Part shown: positions 22,468 through 33,127 of the stretch, one piece after another | How positions within the stretch are numbered: the stretch's first letter is position 1 | Layout: each line of letters starts with the position of its first letter | Source: a virus | Reading direction: 5' to 3' (one strand) | DNA: 43,273 nucleotides | IMG/VR virus record: IMGVR_UViG_3300046532_002553 | Coordinates: 1-43,273 of that record | Position numbers and translations under genes: made by a program | Notes under the pieces: generated by a model | Told to the model about the DNA's origin: nothing | Database searches by the model: none | Seen by the model: only the letters and a program-made list of their open reading frames with translations

Positions 22468-25400
22468 GCCGCAACGCCACAATTCACGACCTTCGCGAAG
22501 ACCCACGCTTCCAGGCACTAGACCGTAGGAGGCAGCAGGAGAAGGTATTTCATTGGCTGCGCGTGCAGCAGCACCTCGGTGTCCAGAAGCACGGTGCCGC
22601 CTTTCAGACGCAAGAGCTGCTTAGGCGTGCGCGGGAGCAGATCCCTGAGCTGACGGCTGCTGACGATGCCAGCTTTGGTGACCTCGCTGCTGGGTTCCTG
22701 GAGGGTGCCGTCCGAGGCTCGCCTATTGGATGGGTAGCTGGGCCCATCGACAAAAGGATTAGCCAGCCTGATCCATCTACCAAAAACAATTTATTAGGTC
22801 CAGACATCCTGGCTCAGGCGCAATCCTTGCGCGACTCAGGAATGTCTGAGTCCGACGTGCAAGCATTCCTCGACGGGTCGGTCAACTTCATCTCAAAGAA
22901 GGAACGGGGGCGGGGGTTAGCTAGGCACATCGTCGGCGTTGACAAATCGATCACCCGCGAGTTCAGCGGTGGCGCAGCCACGATGGTCGGATCTCTACTC
23001 GGCGCAGCTGGGTACATGAATATCAGTAGGGCAATAAATAGCCAAGTTAAGACCTTGAAACTTGAGAACCAAATCTCGGATGAGGCGGCTAAGATCCTTG
23101 AGGTTTTTGAATGGAGTGACATGCTCACTCCTGAGTACTGGGCGAACGAAGCAGCTGGGTCCTTATCTGTGACGATTCCCTTGCTGCTGACCGGCGGCGG
23201 CGCCATGGCTCTAGCTGGCCGAGCTGGCCTGAAAGGCCTCATGGCCACGGCAGTCGGAACCTTAACGACCGTCACGCCGATTGAAGCGGCCCTGGAGGCG
23301 ACGCGGGTATGGCAGCAGGTCCTGGACGAGGGTGGGTCCGAGGAGGATGCCGCTCGCGCAGGGGCATCGACGTTCGCTAATAACTTCGCGATGCTGGCTG
23401 TCAGCAACACACTCGGATTCCATATAGCTAAGAGCACTATCTTCCGTCGCATGTCGCCGGATATGCAGAAGTCGTTTGTGAAGTGGGGCATGTCGAAGGT
23501 GGGGCACCGTGTCGGCGTTGCCACCGGTCTCGTTGGCCAGGCAGTAATCGAGGGCGTAGAAGAGGCTGCATTCCAGAATTACTACCAGGACCTCGGCATC
23601 GCGGTAGGGAGGGGCACCGCTGACCGATTCTTTGAGCCGTTCGTCCAACCCGCGCTAGAGTTTACCACGGCACTACTGACGGGCAACTTGAGCGACGCCC
23701 AGCGTCGCACTTTGGCTCTCGGCATGGCCAGCGGTCTACTGTTCGGCGGAGGGGCACAGATCTATGGCTCGACCAGGAACCGGGCCAAGAGTTGGACGTC
23801 AGAATGGGTCGACATCAGAGGAGACCTGTTGCGTCGGAAAAAGAAAGGAGAAAAGGTCGCCGACGAGAAAATCGAGTTCGCTACTAAGATGATCGACACT
23901 GGTCGCGATCTGATTGCTCGGTTTAAGAAGGACGACCTGACCGACGAGGATGTCTCGACGGTGATGGAGGAAGTGGCCCAGAAGTTCTGGAAAGCGTTGA
24001 ACGAAAGCCGCACCGTTGATGATCCTAAAGCGGCTGGCGCGTTTGATCCTGACACGGTGTTCAATGCAGAGACACCTATTGACACCAGCGACGAAAGCGG
24101 CCCGATCGACAACAGCACCACAGCTGAACCACCGCCTGTTACCGAGACGATCCCCTTAGAATTACAAGCGGGAACCCTGAGACCTCCGACTGCTCAGGAC
24201 TTCGCTGACGTCGACTTCACTGACGGCAATGCCGCAGAGCTTAATGACTTCTTGGCGCAGTTCCTTCCCTTTAAGGTAGTCGCATCAATGACCCCGGCTC
24301 AGCGCCTCGCAGCAGGCAATAATATAGAGACCCTGCGCGAAAGCATTACGACATCTCAGCCTGAGCTGTCCAATCCCCGGAAATTTCGTCGGCCATCAAT
24401 CATCCGGCCAGCTGCAGGAGGGGAAAGTGGGAGAGGCCCGAAGTTCACGCCCCCCAAAGTAACCCCGCCCCAGGACGAGATGATCGGACCAGAGATGGAG
24501 AAGCTGGACTCCCCTGGCCTTGTGTCTCTGGGCGCCGTGCTCGATGCTGCGACGCCTGCTGGAGAGTCAGCACCAACTGGCCAGCCAGGCTTACCTGGAC
24601 TGGGGGGGCGTCGATCTGGCAGCTCTGCTTCGCCAGCGGCAGCTCCCCAGCTGCCATCCTCGTCAACCAGCCCGGTCACGCAGCCTGGGCTACCTGGCCT
24701 TGAGGTTCAGCCCGACATGTTCGACGCAAGTGAGTTCGAAGTGGATGGCGAATCGGCAGTGTCCGAGAATCATATCGTCACTGCAGGTAAGCCCGGTGAA
24801 GTGGTGCTGACCAATGTCGAGGACGGCACCGAGCGGTCATACCCCACCGTCCAGGCTGCACGCGAAGCCGCCCAACAGCAGGAACTGGACTTCATCGGCA
24901 CGCCGCAAAGCCTCGACGACCTGGAGCAGCAGCTTCGAACTGCGTCGCCCGATCTCACTGACGCTGATATCAGCTCATTCCGTGCGATGGTCGAAGGCAA
25001 TGCCGCCCTTGAAGCTCGCGTCAGCGGCAACCCGATTTCCGTAGATGACTACGTGCGTCGTGCGTTCAGTTCGGCACAGACTGGCGTCGTGCCCAGCGAC
25101 AATGCCCTACAGAAGCGGCGCAACCTATCGCATAACCCTCACCTTGCGCTGGAGATGTTGGCTGGCACTGCCGTCGCCCCGATCACTGTCGACTTCCCGG
25201 CGAAGCCAAAAATCATCGAGGTCGCCCGATTTGTTGAGCGTCTGGCTGGTGACCCGATAGCCTGGGCTAAGGCAACAGAAGAGCAGAATAAGATTGTAGA
25301 GGACGCGCTGTATAACGAGGTCCTGTTCGCACTGGAGAAGCACAAGGGTGCGAAGGGCTGGTACAAGAAGAACCTTGAATTGGCAATGAAACGCCTCGCC

Positions 25401-28400
25401 GCGATCGAGAAGAACTCAGGCCTGCCGAAGACCCTACACAAAAAGGAAAACCAATTCCTCTTAAAGGCTATCATCGCGATCACGTCAGATGGCAATGCGG
25501 TCCAGCAGAACCTGAATCAGGCATGGGACATTTACGCGAGCTGGCAGAAGAATGGTCGACCGAACCTTCGCCTCGCGACTGGCAAGAACGTCGACGCGAT
25601 CCGCGATAACCTCGGCGAGCTGGACATGGTCGTCAGTGAACTCGGCCTGAAGAAAGCGGTGACCTGGTTGACGGTAAAGGAGTCAGTGTCCGATGTCCGC
25701 GCCTCGCTTGTGCGCGACCTGGGTATGTCGAAGGAGGAAGCGGCTTCCATTGGCACAGCCGAGTTGGCCAGTGCGATCATTCCGCGTGGTGTCTTGTTCG
25801 GCCCGAAGCTGGGCTCGTTCTTGAACAACCTCAATGGCGACTTCTCGACAGTGACAATGGACCGGTGGTTCATGCGGACGATCGGTCGCATCACTGGTGA
25901 GCTGGTCGAGGTCATCACTGGCCAGAAGCGAATTGACTATCGCAAGCGTGTGCGTAATGCGCTTAATGCAATATCTAAAGAAGAGCTGGCCAGCCTGCCT
26001 ATATCGCGGACTCAGGCCAAGGGTTCTGGCGTCGAGGCAGTATCAAAAAAGATAGAGAGATACTTCTCCCCGAAGGCTCGGCGCGAGGACCTGTCCGCAG
26101 AGCTGAATGAGGTGCGCCTCGCAGCGAATACATTATCGAAGTCACTGGAGCCGGTGCGCAATTCGCCAGACAGCGGCGGACATCGGAAGTGGATGCGCGA
26201 GCGCGTAGAAGCTGTACAAAAACAACTGCGTGCAGCAGGCATCCAGCTGGAGAATGCTGACGTGCAAGCGCTGCTGTGGTACAACGAAAAGGAGCTATAC
26301 CTTGCCCTCGGAAACAGACCAAAAAAGGGGGCAGACGACTTCGCCTCCGCAGCAGAAATCGTCCACAAGCGAGTGGCTGGCCGACCATCTGGAATCACTG
26401 CAGGACGAGCAGGACGAGTGGAACGCATCGGAGGCAAGACAGGCAAAGAGGGCCTGGGTCGAGCGCGTGAGGGGGGCCCGTTTGCAAAAGACCGCGACGG
26501 GCAAGTAAGAGCAGAGGTCGAGTTCGATGAGGACTCGCGTGCAATCATCCGTGCGTTCAAAGGTGCGGATGGTCTCGACATAGCCCATGAGCTGTTCCAT
26601 GTATTCAGGAAGCGACTGGGCGACCTCGCCAACCAGGGGTTCCCTGAAGCCAGGGAGATGTTAGGGACCTTGGAGAAGTGGGCAGGAGTGAAGAAGGGTA
26701 ACTGGACCGTCGCCGCCGAAGAGCGCGTCGCCGAAGCTAGTGAGCTGTACCTGTCAGAAGGCAAGCCGCCGACCGAGGGATTGCGTGATGCGTTCGAGCA
26801 TTTCAAAAACTGGCTGTCAGATATCTGGTCGCGCATCAGTGGCGATATCAAGCTGACGCCAGAAGTTCGGGACGTGTTTGACCGGCTGCTTGGTAAGGCT
26901 CCACCGGTTGCTGTCCCTGCCGCACCTGCTGCCCCTACAGGGTTGGAGTCGGCACGGTTCAACTTCACGGTAGTCACTAAGCACATCGAGCTGATGAAGC
27001 AGATGCTGATCGACGGTCGGTTCGATGATCTACGCGAGCTGAACCGCGCCGTGATGCGCCATGCCCTGGCCGACATACCCAGCAGGAATTACAAGCTAAA
27101 AAGCTGGGACGTCGAGGGTGTCTGGGACGGCACCACGGAACCATCGATCTCTGTCGAGATCAGCGCGGACGCTGCGACGATGGACAAGGTCCGTGCCCGC
27201 CTCGCTGCTGTTAGCTCGATGTTTAAGCAGGAGGAGCTGCATGAGATCGAGATGGACGTCGAGCTGCCCGAAGGGGTAGCCCTGGGTGGCAGGGTTGGGT
27301 TCAATTCGTATCAGCCATTCGCAGTCATCTCGCTGCCAAGGAAGGCTAAGTGGTCGCAGGTTGAAGCAGCTCGCGCCACGTCGGGCATTCTCGGCGCATC
27401 GTTTGACGGCACTAATATTCTGGTGTATAATGTAGAAGAGACAGCTGAAGTATTCGAAAACCGAGTCGCTGTCTTAACGGAGACACTCAATGGCAATCAA
27501 AACGATACAGGACTTCGGGGAAGCATTACAGCGCAGTATGGCGTCGCGAGGATTAGACGTTACAGTGACACCCAGAACGCCGCAAAAGGGCAGCAAGGGT
27601 ATGCAGAAGCGTCTGTTTCTGACGCCTCATCCACCATCAGCGACCTCTCCGCCGAGCTCTTCCTCAGAATCGCCCAACACACAGGCGGACGGCTAACTGC
27701 CCCTGAGGCTCGCTCATTTTTTACACTGAGCGACCTGAACCCTGACCAGATCGCCCACCAGATGGCGATTGCCGATCGGTTTGGCTCAGCTCCAGTCGAC
27801 GACCTGTCAAACCCCCTCGTTGCCAGAGCTTACGAAGCTGCCGCCACTGCTATGATCAACCAGTGGAACGACATCATCGATGGTAACATCGAGATCGTGA
27901 TTGTGCCCTGGGAGCGTATCGAGCACGGCGCTAAAGTCATCGGCGAACCGTATCCGAACTCCGCCGCTGTCGTTAATGACATCCGCCAGAACCGCAGGCT
28001 TCGCGTACTCCAGACTGACGCGTCATCCTTCGGGCCTGAGGGCGCCGACTTCACGGCCCATCCGTTCCTTAAGCAGGCAACAGGTATCAAGGCACCGGTG
28101 ATGGGGAAGAACGGCGTCATAAAAAATCAACCGATCCTTGTCAACGACGTTCTGCGTGCAGTGCATGATGCAATCGCCCATGGTCTATACGCAGACTCGT
28201 TCGGCCCAGTCGGGGAAGAGGGTGCATGGCGCGCTCATATGGCAACGATCGCCGACCCTTGGGCCAGATGGGCAATCACCACCGAGACGCGAGGGCAAAA
28301 CTCCTTTGTCAACTACGGACCAAAGGTGCGCGATTCGGATGGGAATTTAATCACCTCTGGCCAGGCTGGGTATACCCCGATCGCCGATCGAGGGTTCGCA

Positions 28401-31400
28401 GTACAGAAGGCGTTTCTGCTGCCGCTGACCGACGTCCTTACTGGCAACTTCTCGATTGATGGTCCTGTCCTCGACCTGATTGACGAGCTTAATGACCAGG
28501 GTGTCGATCGCCAGGCGCTTAGTTCGATCGAGGTTCTTGATGCCGACGTCGAGGCAATTAACAATCCGAACGACGCAGTCGACGAGATCCTTCGCAGCAA
28601 CAGCGCGGAGCGCGCAGCTGACAAGATCCAGGCGCTGGCGCAGCAGGTTGCCGACAACAACCCCGAAGCATTCGGCGACCTGCTGTCTGCAGTGCCCACC
28701 ACGCCAGAGTTTGAAGAGACCCGTGCGCTACTGGAGCAGCAGGGCGACGAGATCGCAGGGATGCAGTATGCCCCTGTCGACAATGGTCGCGCACCCCTGC
28801 GCGTAGCTATTGCCACACTGAACCCTGAGCACTTCGGTCGCCAGCCGGTAGCACCAGCCCAGGCAGCGATAACTTTGGGTAAAATACTGGGGCAGAAGAT
28901 CGCGATTGCGAGCGCCCGGCAGAAGTCACGCTTCGCCCAGTCGCGTGGTCAGTTCGACCCAGGCCAGCAGGTAGTCACCCTCACTGGAATCACTCACATA
29001 CCGCGTACTGCGCATGAGATAGCGCACGCGATCAGTGCCCTGTATGGGCTGGACCCCCGCACTGGTCCAGCTGCAGCTGAGCTACTGCGGCTGGGCAACA
29101 ATGGATCACTGCCACCCAACCAGGCTAACCCTGTCCAGTACACGCGGGAAGAGGGGCTCGCTGAATTTATCTTTGGCGTCATGGTCAACCCTGATGCCAT
29201 CGCTACTATCGCACCGATGATGATGGCGCGCTACACCGCTGCTGTCAAAGATGGTGGCGTGCCTAAGGCAATCCGCGACGCTATCCATGCATATGGCGAA
29301 GAGATCCGCCTGATCTCTGGGCTGGGGCGAGCGGAGCAGAACCGACTCGGCGCGTTTGCGTGGGGTGACGAGCGTGACAGCCTCGGCGCCCGCATCAAGA
29401 AAAAGTTCTACGGTGACAAGGATGCCCCAGGGTTTCAGCCCTCTGACTTCGATCGCTTCGCCCACTCGACTACCAATCCGATCGCGATGTTCCAGTCAGC
29501 GATGCGTGATGCGATGGGCGCGAAGGATCGCACGGTTGACGAGCTGCTGCCGTCTTCGAATCCCATCATCGGCGCACGCCTGCTGGCTGGTCATGCCGGT
29601 AAGATGTATGACTACTTTATGAACGGGGTGTTCGACTTCCATGGCAAGCGTCGCGACGGCGATGTCGGTCGCAACGCCAAGGACCTGTACAAGTGGTTCG
29701 ACGGCTTGACTAGGGCCCAGATCGAAGCCGACGTGCAGATGACTGCGACCCTTATGACAGCCGAGCGCGTGATCGACGTCGCGGTTCTAAAGGCTGAGCG
29801 CAAGCAGTTGCAGGCTGAGATCAAGTCACTGACCAAGACGCTTGGCGCAGCAGAGCGTGCTAATAATGGCGACCTGGCCGAGCTGCTGTTGTCAGAGATC
29901 GAAGAGGCAAAGAACGAGCTTGCGCAGACAAAGGACTTCGCCGATATAACGTCGCCCCTCGGCCTGGGCCTACTACCTGAGGTCGACGCTGCCCGTGAGA
30001 TCATCCAGGACCTTGAGCAAAACCAGCCAGTTCGCCTGGAGCGCATTAAGAAAGCTGCAGCTGAGTACAGAGCGTTCAGCGAATCCTTCCTGACCTATTC
30101 GGTTGAGGGTGGGCGCATGTCGCAAGAGGCATTCGACCGGATCAAAAAGAACAACGGTCACTACGTTGCCATGCGTCGCGAGATGCTGGCCTATGCTGGT
30201 GAGCGCCTGGCGATCGGCGGCGGATCTTCAAAGGGCAACCCGACGTCGTTCACTAATGTCGGCAAGGTCACCAACGCTGTCGTTAAGTTCACTGGCAGCG
30301 AGCGAGCGATGCTCGACCCATACCAGGTACTATGGGAAGCAGGCAGTCGCATCGTTGGCGAGACGGATCGCAACGCAGTCTGGCAGAACGTCGTTCACTT
30401 GGTCTTGCCTGATGCGGACACCTCGGCGGCGTCGAAGGGATTCCTCTCCTCGATCGTTCGGCGCACAGCTCTCGACGAAGCCAACTCAATCCCCGTGTAC
30501 TTCGATGGAGTGAAGCAGAGTTACGTCGTCCATCAGGATGTCCTGGCCGAGGTGACTGGCTACGCTGATTCCCACATCAAGCTGCCAATGCTGTTCGGCC
30601 TACCAGCTCGCATCCTGAAGGCAGGTATCCTCAACTTCCCAGCGTTCGGGATACGTCAGCGGAACAAAGACATCCAGGAGCGCGCTGTTATCTCGCGGAC
30701 GGCCCCGTCGCTGGCGTCACTGCCTGGCATCAAGTCGTTCTTTGTAGACTTTGTCAGGGTCTGGAAGCCTGTCGACAGTGAGATGGTGTCGCTGCTGCTG
30801 CGATTCGGCGGCGACCAGGTCCACAGCTTTATGAAGGGACCGGCGGAATGGCATTCGATGCAGCGGGGGATCTCCAGGGAGTTAGAGAGTGATTCGAATG
30901 TCGTCGTCACTTCCTTCGCAGCACTGACTAAGGCTTATGACAACTACTTCGTATCAGGCGGCGATCGTGCGACGCGGGTTATTGAATATGAAAGCGCTTA
31001 CAAGAAAGCTAAGGATGAGTTGGGCTACGACGACTACAACGCACACCTCTATGCAGCGTTCAATGCCCGTGACCTGATGGACTTCTCTATGGCTGGTGAA
31101 TACCTCCAGGTCGTCAGGCAGTGGACAGCCTTCGGCGCGATCCCCGCCCAGGCAATGCGCAGGCAGCTCCGGTTTCTGGGTGAGGGTAAGGGTGCGACCG
31201 GCACTGGCGACCTTGCGGTGAAGCACGCGATGCTTGCCCTTCCGAAGCTCGCGGTGTTTGGGACTATTAGTGGACTGATGGGTCGGGCTTTGATACATGC
31301 GATCGGTGGCGATGCCGAGAAGGAATACCAGCGCATGTCGACATCACAGCGGCATCTGTACAATAACATCCCGTTGATGTTCGACGGCAAGGTGCAGTGG

Positions 31401-32093
31401 ATATCCATCCCGCGACCCTACGAGGTCGGACTCTTTGCTGCAGCTGCCGATCTGCTGTACAGCGACATCCTGACAGATGAGGTCGACCCCTGGCAGGGGT
31501 TCGTCGGATCTGCCCTGCACCTAATCTCTCCGGTGAGCGACGAGATGATGGCTGGCCCGGCGCGAGCCCTAATTGAGGCGACGACCGGCTACGACTTTTT
31601 CCGTGAGCGATTCATCATTCCACCCTGGGACCTGGGGCGCCCATTACATGAACGCGGTGGCATCTCAAGAGCCTCCCGCGTATCGAAGCTAATCGGTGAC
31701 ATCGCAGGCTTCGATGCCAGGCGTCTCGATCAGTTCATCAAATCCAGCCTGGGCTATTTCGGCAAGACAATCCTTGATGTCAGCAACATCGGACGCGACG
31801 ACGTCCAGGGTTTTAGCTTCAATCCATTCTACCTGACGACCAACGTCGTTGGCTTAACTAAGGCCCAGGCTGAGAGTGCTGCACGACCAGTTCAGGCAGT
31901 GTTCGAAATCACTAAGAACGATGGTCGTATTCGTGAGATGCGTCAGTACAAAATGATGCGCAAACACATGCGGCAGATGTTCGATACCAAGAAACCAGAA
32001 CTGCGCCAGCGATCGCGTGAGCGGATGATTGCAGCAGCCGAGAAGCTGATTGTCCAATACGAGAAGCGCTACGCAAACAAACCACCAAGGTGA
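22464..32093 (+). CDS. Giant polyvalent internal virion protein (3209 aa)
   Basis: A single 9.6-kb gene coupled by ATGA to the one before it. Visible parts: a Gly/Ala-rich hydrophobic segment (residues about 234-270); a Pro-rich linker with two QPGLPGL copies (about 705-755); a first zincin site HELFH (H1375, E1376, H1379) with AEERVAEASELYL downstream; a conserved phage module with VNDVLRAVHD (1893-1902) and TTETRGQNS (1939-1947); a second zincin site HEIAH (H2184, E2185, H2188) with REEGLAEFI downstream; a coiled coil (about 2441-2492); and an LPD38-like region ending in IPRPYEVGLF (about 2870-2990). This is the architecture of phage polyvalent proteins, thought to be injected with DNA to counter host defences. 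No N4-type RNA polymerase motifs were seen. Confidence 0.85.
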   Translation: MSRNATIHDLREDPRFQALDRRRQQEKVFHWLRVQQHLGVQKHGAAFQTQELLRRAREQIPELTAADDASFGDLAAGFLEGAVRGSPIGWVAGPIDKRISQPDPSTKNNLLGPDILAQAQSLRDSGMSESDVQAFLDGSVNFISKKERGRGLARHIVGVDKSITREFSGGAATMVGSLLGAAGYMNISRAINSQVKTLKLENQISDEAAKILEVFEWSDMLTPEYWANEAAGSLSVTIPLLLTGGGAMALAGRAGLKGLMATAVGTLTTVTPIEAALEATRVWQQVLDEGGSEEDAARAGASTFANNFAMLAVSNTLGFHIAKSTIFRRMSPDMQKSFVKWGMSKVGHRVGVATGLVGQAVIEGVEEAAFQNYYQDLGIAVGRGTADRFFEPFVQPALEFTTALLTGNLSDAQRRTLALGMASGLLFGGGAQIYGSTRNRAKSWTSEWVDIRGDLLRRKKKGEKVADEKIEFATKMIDTGRDLIARFKKDDLTDEDVSTVMEEVAQKFWKALNESRTVDDPKAAGAFDPDTVFNAETPIDTSDESGPIDNSTTAEPPPVTETIPLELQAGTLRPPTAQDFADVDFTDGNAAELNDFLAQFLPFKVVASMTPAQRLAAGNNIETLRESITTSQPELSNPRKFRRPSIIRPAAGGESGRGPKFTPPKVTPPQDEMIGPEMEKLDSPGLVSLGAVLDAATPAGESAPTGQPGLPGLGGRRSGSSASPAAAPQLPSSSTSPVTQPGLPGLEVQPDMFDASEFEVDGESAVSENHIVTAGKPGEVVLTNVEDGTERSYPTVQAAREAAQQQELDFIGTPQSLDDLEQQLRTASPDLTDADISSFRAMVEGNAALEARVSGNPISVDDYVRRAFSSAQTGVVPSDNALQKRRNLSHNPHLALEMLAGTAVAPITVDFPAKPKIIEVARFVERLAGDPIAWAKATEEQNKIVEDALYNEVLFALEKHKGAKGWYKKNLELAMKRLAAIEKNSGLPKTLHKKENQFLLKAIIAITSDGNAVQQNLNQAWDIYASWQKNGRPNLRLATGKNVDAIRDNLGELDMVVSELGLKKAVTWLTVKESVSDVRASLVRDLGMSKEEAASIGTAELASAIIPRGVLFGPKLGSFLNNLNGDFSTVTMDRWFMRTIGRITGELVEVITGQKRIDYRKRVRNALNAISKEELASLPISRTQAKGSGVEAVSKKIERYFSPKARREDLSAELNEVRLAANTLSKSLEPVRNSPDSGGHRKWMRERVEAVQKQLRAAGIQLENADVQALLWYNEKELYLALGNRPKKGADDFASAAEIVHKRVAGRPSGITAGRAGRVERIGGKTGKEGLGRAREGGPFAKDRDGQVRAEVEFDEDSRAIIRAFKGADGLDIAHELFHVFRKRLGDLANQGFPEAREMLGTLEKWAGVKKGNWTVAAEERVAEASELYLSEGKPPTEGLRDAFEHFKNWLSDIWSRISGDIKLTPEVRDVFDRLLGKAPPVAVPAAPAAPTGLESARFNFTVVTKHIELMKQMLIDGRFDDLRELNRAVMRHALADIPSRNYKLKSWDVEGVWDGTTEPSISVEISADAATMDKVRARLAAVSSMFKQEELHEIEMDVELPEGVALGGRVGFNSYQPFAVISLPRKAKWSQVEAARATSGILGASFDGTNILVYNVEETAEVFENRVAVLTETLNGNQNDTGLRGSITAQYGVARIRRYSDTQNAAKGQQGYAEASVSDASSTISDLSAELFLRIAQHTGGRLTAPEARSFFTLSDLNPDQIAHQMAIADRFGSAPVDDLSNPLVARAYEAAATAMINQWNDIIDGNIEIVIVPWERIEHGAKVIGEPYPNSAAVVNDIRQNRRLRVLQTDASSFGPEGADFTAHPFLKQATGIKAPVMGKNGVIKNQPILVNDVLRAVHDAIAHGLYADSFGPVGEEGAWRAHMATIADPWARWAITTETRGQNSFVNYGPKVRDSDGNLITSGQAGYTPIADRGFAVQKAFLLPLTDVLTGNFSIDGPVLDLIDELNDQGVDRQALSSIEVLDADVEAINNPNDAVDEILRSNSAERAADKIQALAQQVADNNPEAFGDLLSAVPTTPEFEETRALLEQQGDEIAGMQYAPVDNGRAPLRVAIATLNPEHFGRQPVAPAQAAITLGKILGQKIAIASARQKSRFAQSRGQFDPGQQVVTLTGITHIPRTAHEIAHAISALYGLDPRTGPAAAELLRLGNNGSLPPNQANPVQYTREEGLAEFIFGVMVNPDAIATIAPMMMARYTAAVKDGGVPKAIRDAIHAYGEEIRLISGLGRAEQNRLGAFAWGDERDSLGARIKKKFYGDKDAPGFQPSDFDRFAHSTTNPIAMFQSAMRDAMGAKDRTVDELLPSSNPIIGARLLAGHAGKMYDYFMNGVFDFHGKRRDGDVGRNAKDLYKWFDGLTRAQIEADVQMTATLMTAERVIDVAVLKAERKQLQAEIKSLTKTLGAAERANNGDLAELLLSEIEEAKNELAQTKDFADITSPLGLGLLPEVDAAREIIQDLEQNQPVRLERIKKAAAEYRAFSESFLTYSVEGGRMSQEAFDRIKKNNGHYVAMRREMLAYAGERLAIGGGSSKGNPTSFTNVGKVTNAVVKFTGSERAMLDPYQVLWEAGSRIVGETDRNAVWQNVVHLVLPDADTSAASKGFLSSIVRRTALDEANSIPVYFDGVKQSYVVHQDVLAEVTGYADSHIKLPMLFGLPARILKAGILNFPAFGIRQRNKDIQERAVISRTAPSLASLPGIKSFFVDFVRVWKPVDSEMVSLLLRFGGDQVHSFMKGPAEWHSMQRGISRELESDSNVVVTSFAALTKAYDNYFVSGGDRATRVIEYESAYKKAKDELGYDDYNAHLYAAFNARDLMDFSMAGEYLQVVRQWTAFGAIPAQAMRRQLRFLGEGKGATGTGDLAVKHAMLALPKLAVFGTISGLMGRALIHAIGGDAEKEYQRMSTSQRHLYNNIPLMFDGKVQWISIPRPYEVGLFAAAADLLYSDILTDEVDPWQGFVGSALHLISPVSDEMMAGPARALIEATTGYDFFRERFIIPPWDLGRPLHERGGISRASRVSKLIGDIAGFDARRLDQFIKSSLGYFGKTILDVSNIGRDDVQGFSFNPFYLTTNVVGLTKAQAESAARPVQAVFEITKNDGRIREMRQYKMMRKHMRQMFDTKKPELRQRSRERMIAAAEKLIVQYEKRYANKPPR

Positions 32094-32097
32094 CACT

Positions 32098-32409
32098 ATG
32101 CCAGACCAGATCAAAATGCAGCTTACCGTCGACGCAACCGTCGCTACCGCTACCTACACCGACTTGACCGCTACGAACAGTGCCAGCCAGAACAATAACC
32201 GCAATTGGCTGCAGATCGACAACGAAGATGGCGTTGCCTTTTACTGGGTTGCGAGCTGCGCTGTAGCCCCGCCAGCGTTCAACACCAACATGGTTAAGGT
32301 CGCCGCCACGACTAAGCACATCGTTATAGACAGTAAGGTTCCGCTCGGCAAGGTGTGGGTGTACCACGCCACCGGTAGTAATCAATCATTCAAACTGTGG
32401 GAGGGCTGA
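32098..32409 (+). CDS. Small structural-type protein (103 aa)
   Basis: The start at 32098 follows AAGGTGACACT. The product is Thr/Ala/Asn-rich and beta-rich (MQLTVDATVATATYTDLTA), with no membrane segment, and ends in a stretch (GKVWVYHATGSNQSFKLWEG) like those of small fibre-tip or decoration proteins. It lies between the giant virion protein and a fibre-like gene, so a virion role is likely. No family is recognised. Confidence 0.65.
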   Translation: MPDQIKMQLTVDATVATATYTDLTATNSASQNNNRNWLQIDNEDGVAFYWVASCAVAPPAFNTNMVKVAATTKHIVIDSKVPLGKVWVYHATGSNQSFKLWEG

Positions 32410-32410
32410 C

Positions 32411-33127
32411 ATGAGTTGGAGCTATCAAGGCAGTGCGGCGCACGCAGCGAGCCACAAGCTCGGCGGCGCCGATGTCATAGAGGAAAAGACGTTGGTCGCC
32501 CAGAACGGCGCAGGTTATTCAAACTATGTGATGAGCGGCTGGGGCCTATTTTTTGCTGGCACTGCGTCTGATCAAACCAGCTCGACCGATTTTTCATCTG
32601 ATGGGATGGGATTTAAACAAACGAGCCAAGCCGTGTCTGCCACAGGCGCAGTATACAACTGGCCGTTCTCGGCTGCGCTTGATACTGGCGGTCTGATAAA
32701 AACGCGCACGAAGGTCAAGCTCGACACCGTTGCGACTGTTCGATACTTTTATGGCTGGAGTTCCGACAATGCATACAGTACAATGGCCGATGATGACCCG
32801 GCGACGTATCAATGCGGCTTCCAGTTCTCGACCGCTCGCGGCGATACAAATTGGCAAATCGCTCTGGATGACAACGGCACGCAGGTGCTCACCGATACCG
32901 GATTAGCTGCGGCGGCTGGCGTGTACTGGTTCGAGATCGATATCGTCGCGGCTGGATCTTGCAAGTTTACGATCCAGAACGGCGCCGGCGCCGAGCTGTA
33001 CAGCGCGACGATCTCGGCCAATGTTCCGAGCGCCGGTAATTTGATGTACTACGTCCAGGGCGGCGAAACCCAGGCGGCTGCGGCAATCAATCCCATCACC
33101 TACTGCGTACAGGTATACTCACCATGA
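32411..33127 (+). CDS. Probable tail fibre / receptor-binding protein (238 aa)
   Basis: GGGAGG precedes the ATG. The N terminus has AAHAASHKLGGADVIEE, the H-x-x-G-G-x-D motif seen at shaft-to-domain borders in many phage fibres. The rest is a beta-rich, Gly/Thr/Ser/Trp-containing domain of about 190 residues like a lectin-type sandwich. Its place at the end of the virion operon suits a receptor-binding tip. The last bases overlap the next gene as ATGA. Confidence 0.7.
   Translation: MSWSYQGSAAHAASHKLGGADVIEEKTLVAQNGAGYSNYVMSGWGLFFAGTASDQTSSTDFSSDGMGFKQTSQAVSATGAVYNWPFSAALDTGGLIKTRTKVKLDTVATVRYFYGWSSDNAYSTMADDDPATYQCGFQFSTARGDTNWQIALDDNGTQVLTDTGLAAAAGVYWFEIDIVAAGSCKFTIQNGAGAELYSATISANVPSAGNLMYYVQGGETQAAAAINPITYCVQVYSP

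Noticed and set aside
26012-27076. Leftward open frame (354 codons) inside the giant gene
   Set aside because: The product is Ser/Arg/Pro-rich, typical of antisense translation of GC-rich coding DNA. The giant gene frame carries the zincin motif here.
22464-32093. N4-type virion RNA polymerase as identity of the giant protein
   Set aside because: Size and capsid type suggested it, but none of the T7-like polymerase motifs is visible, while polyvalent-protein motifs are.
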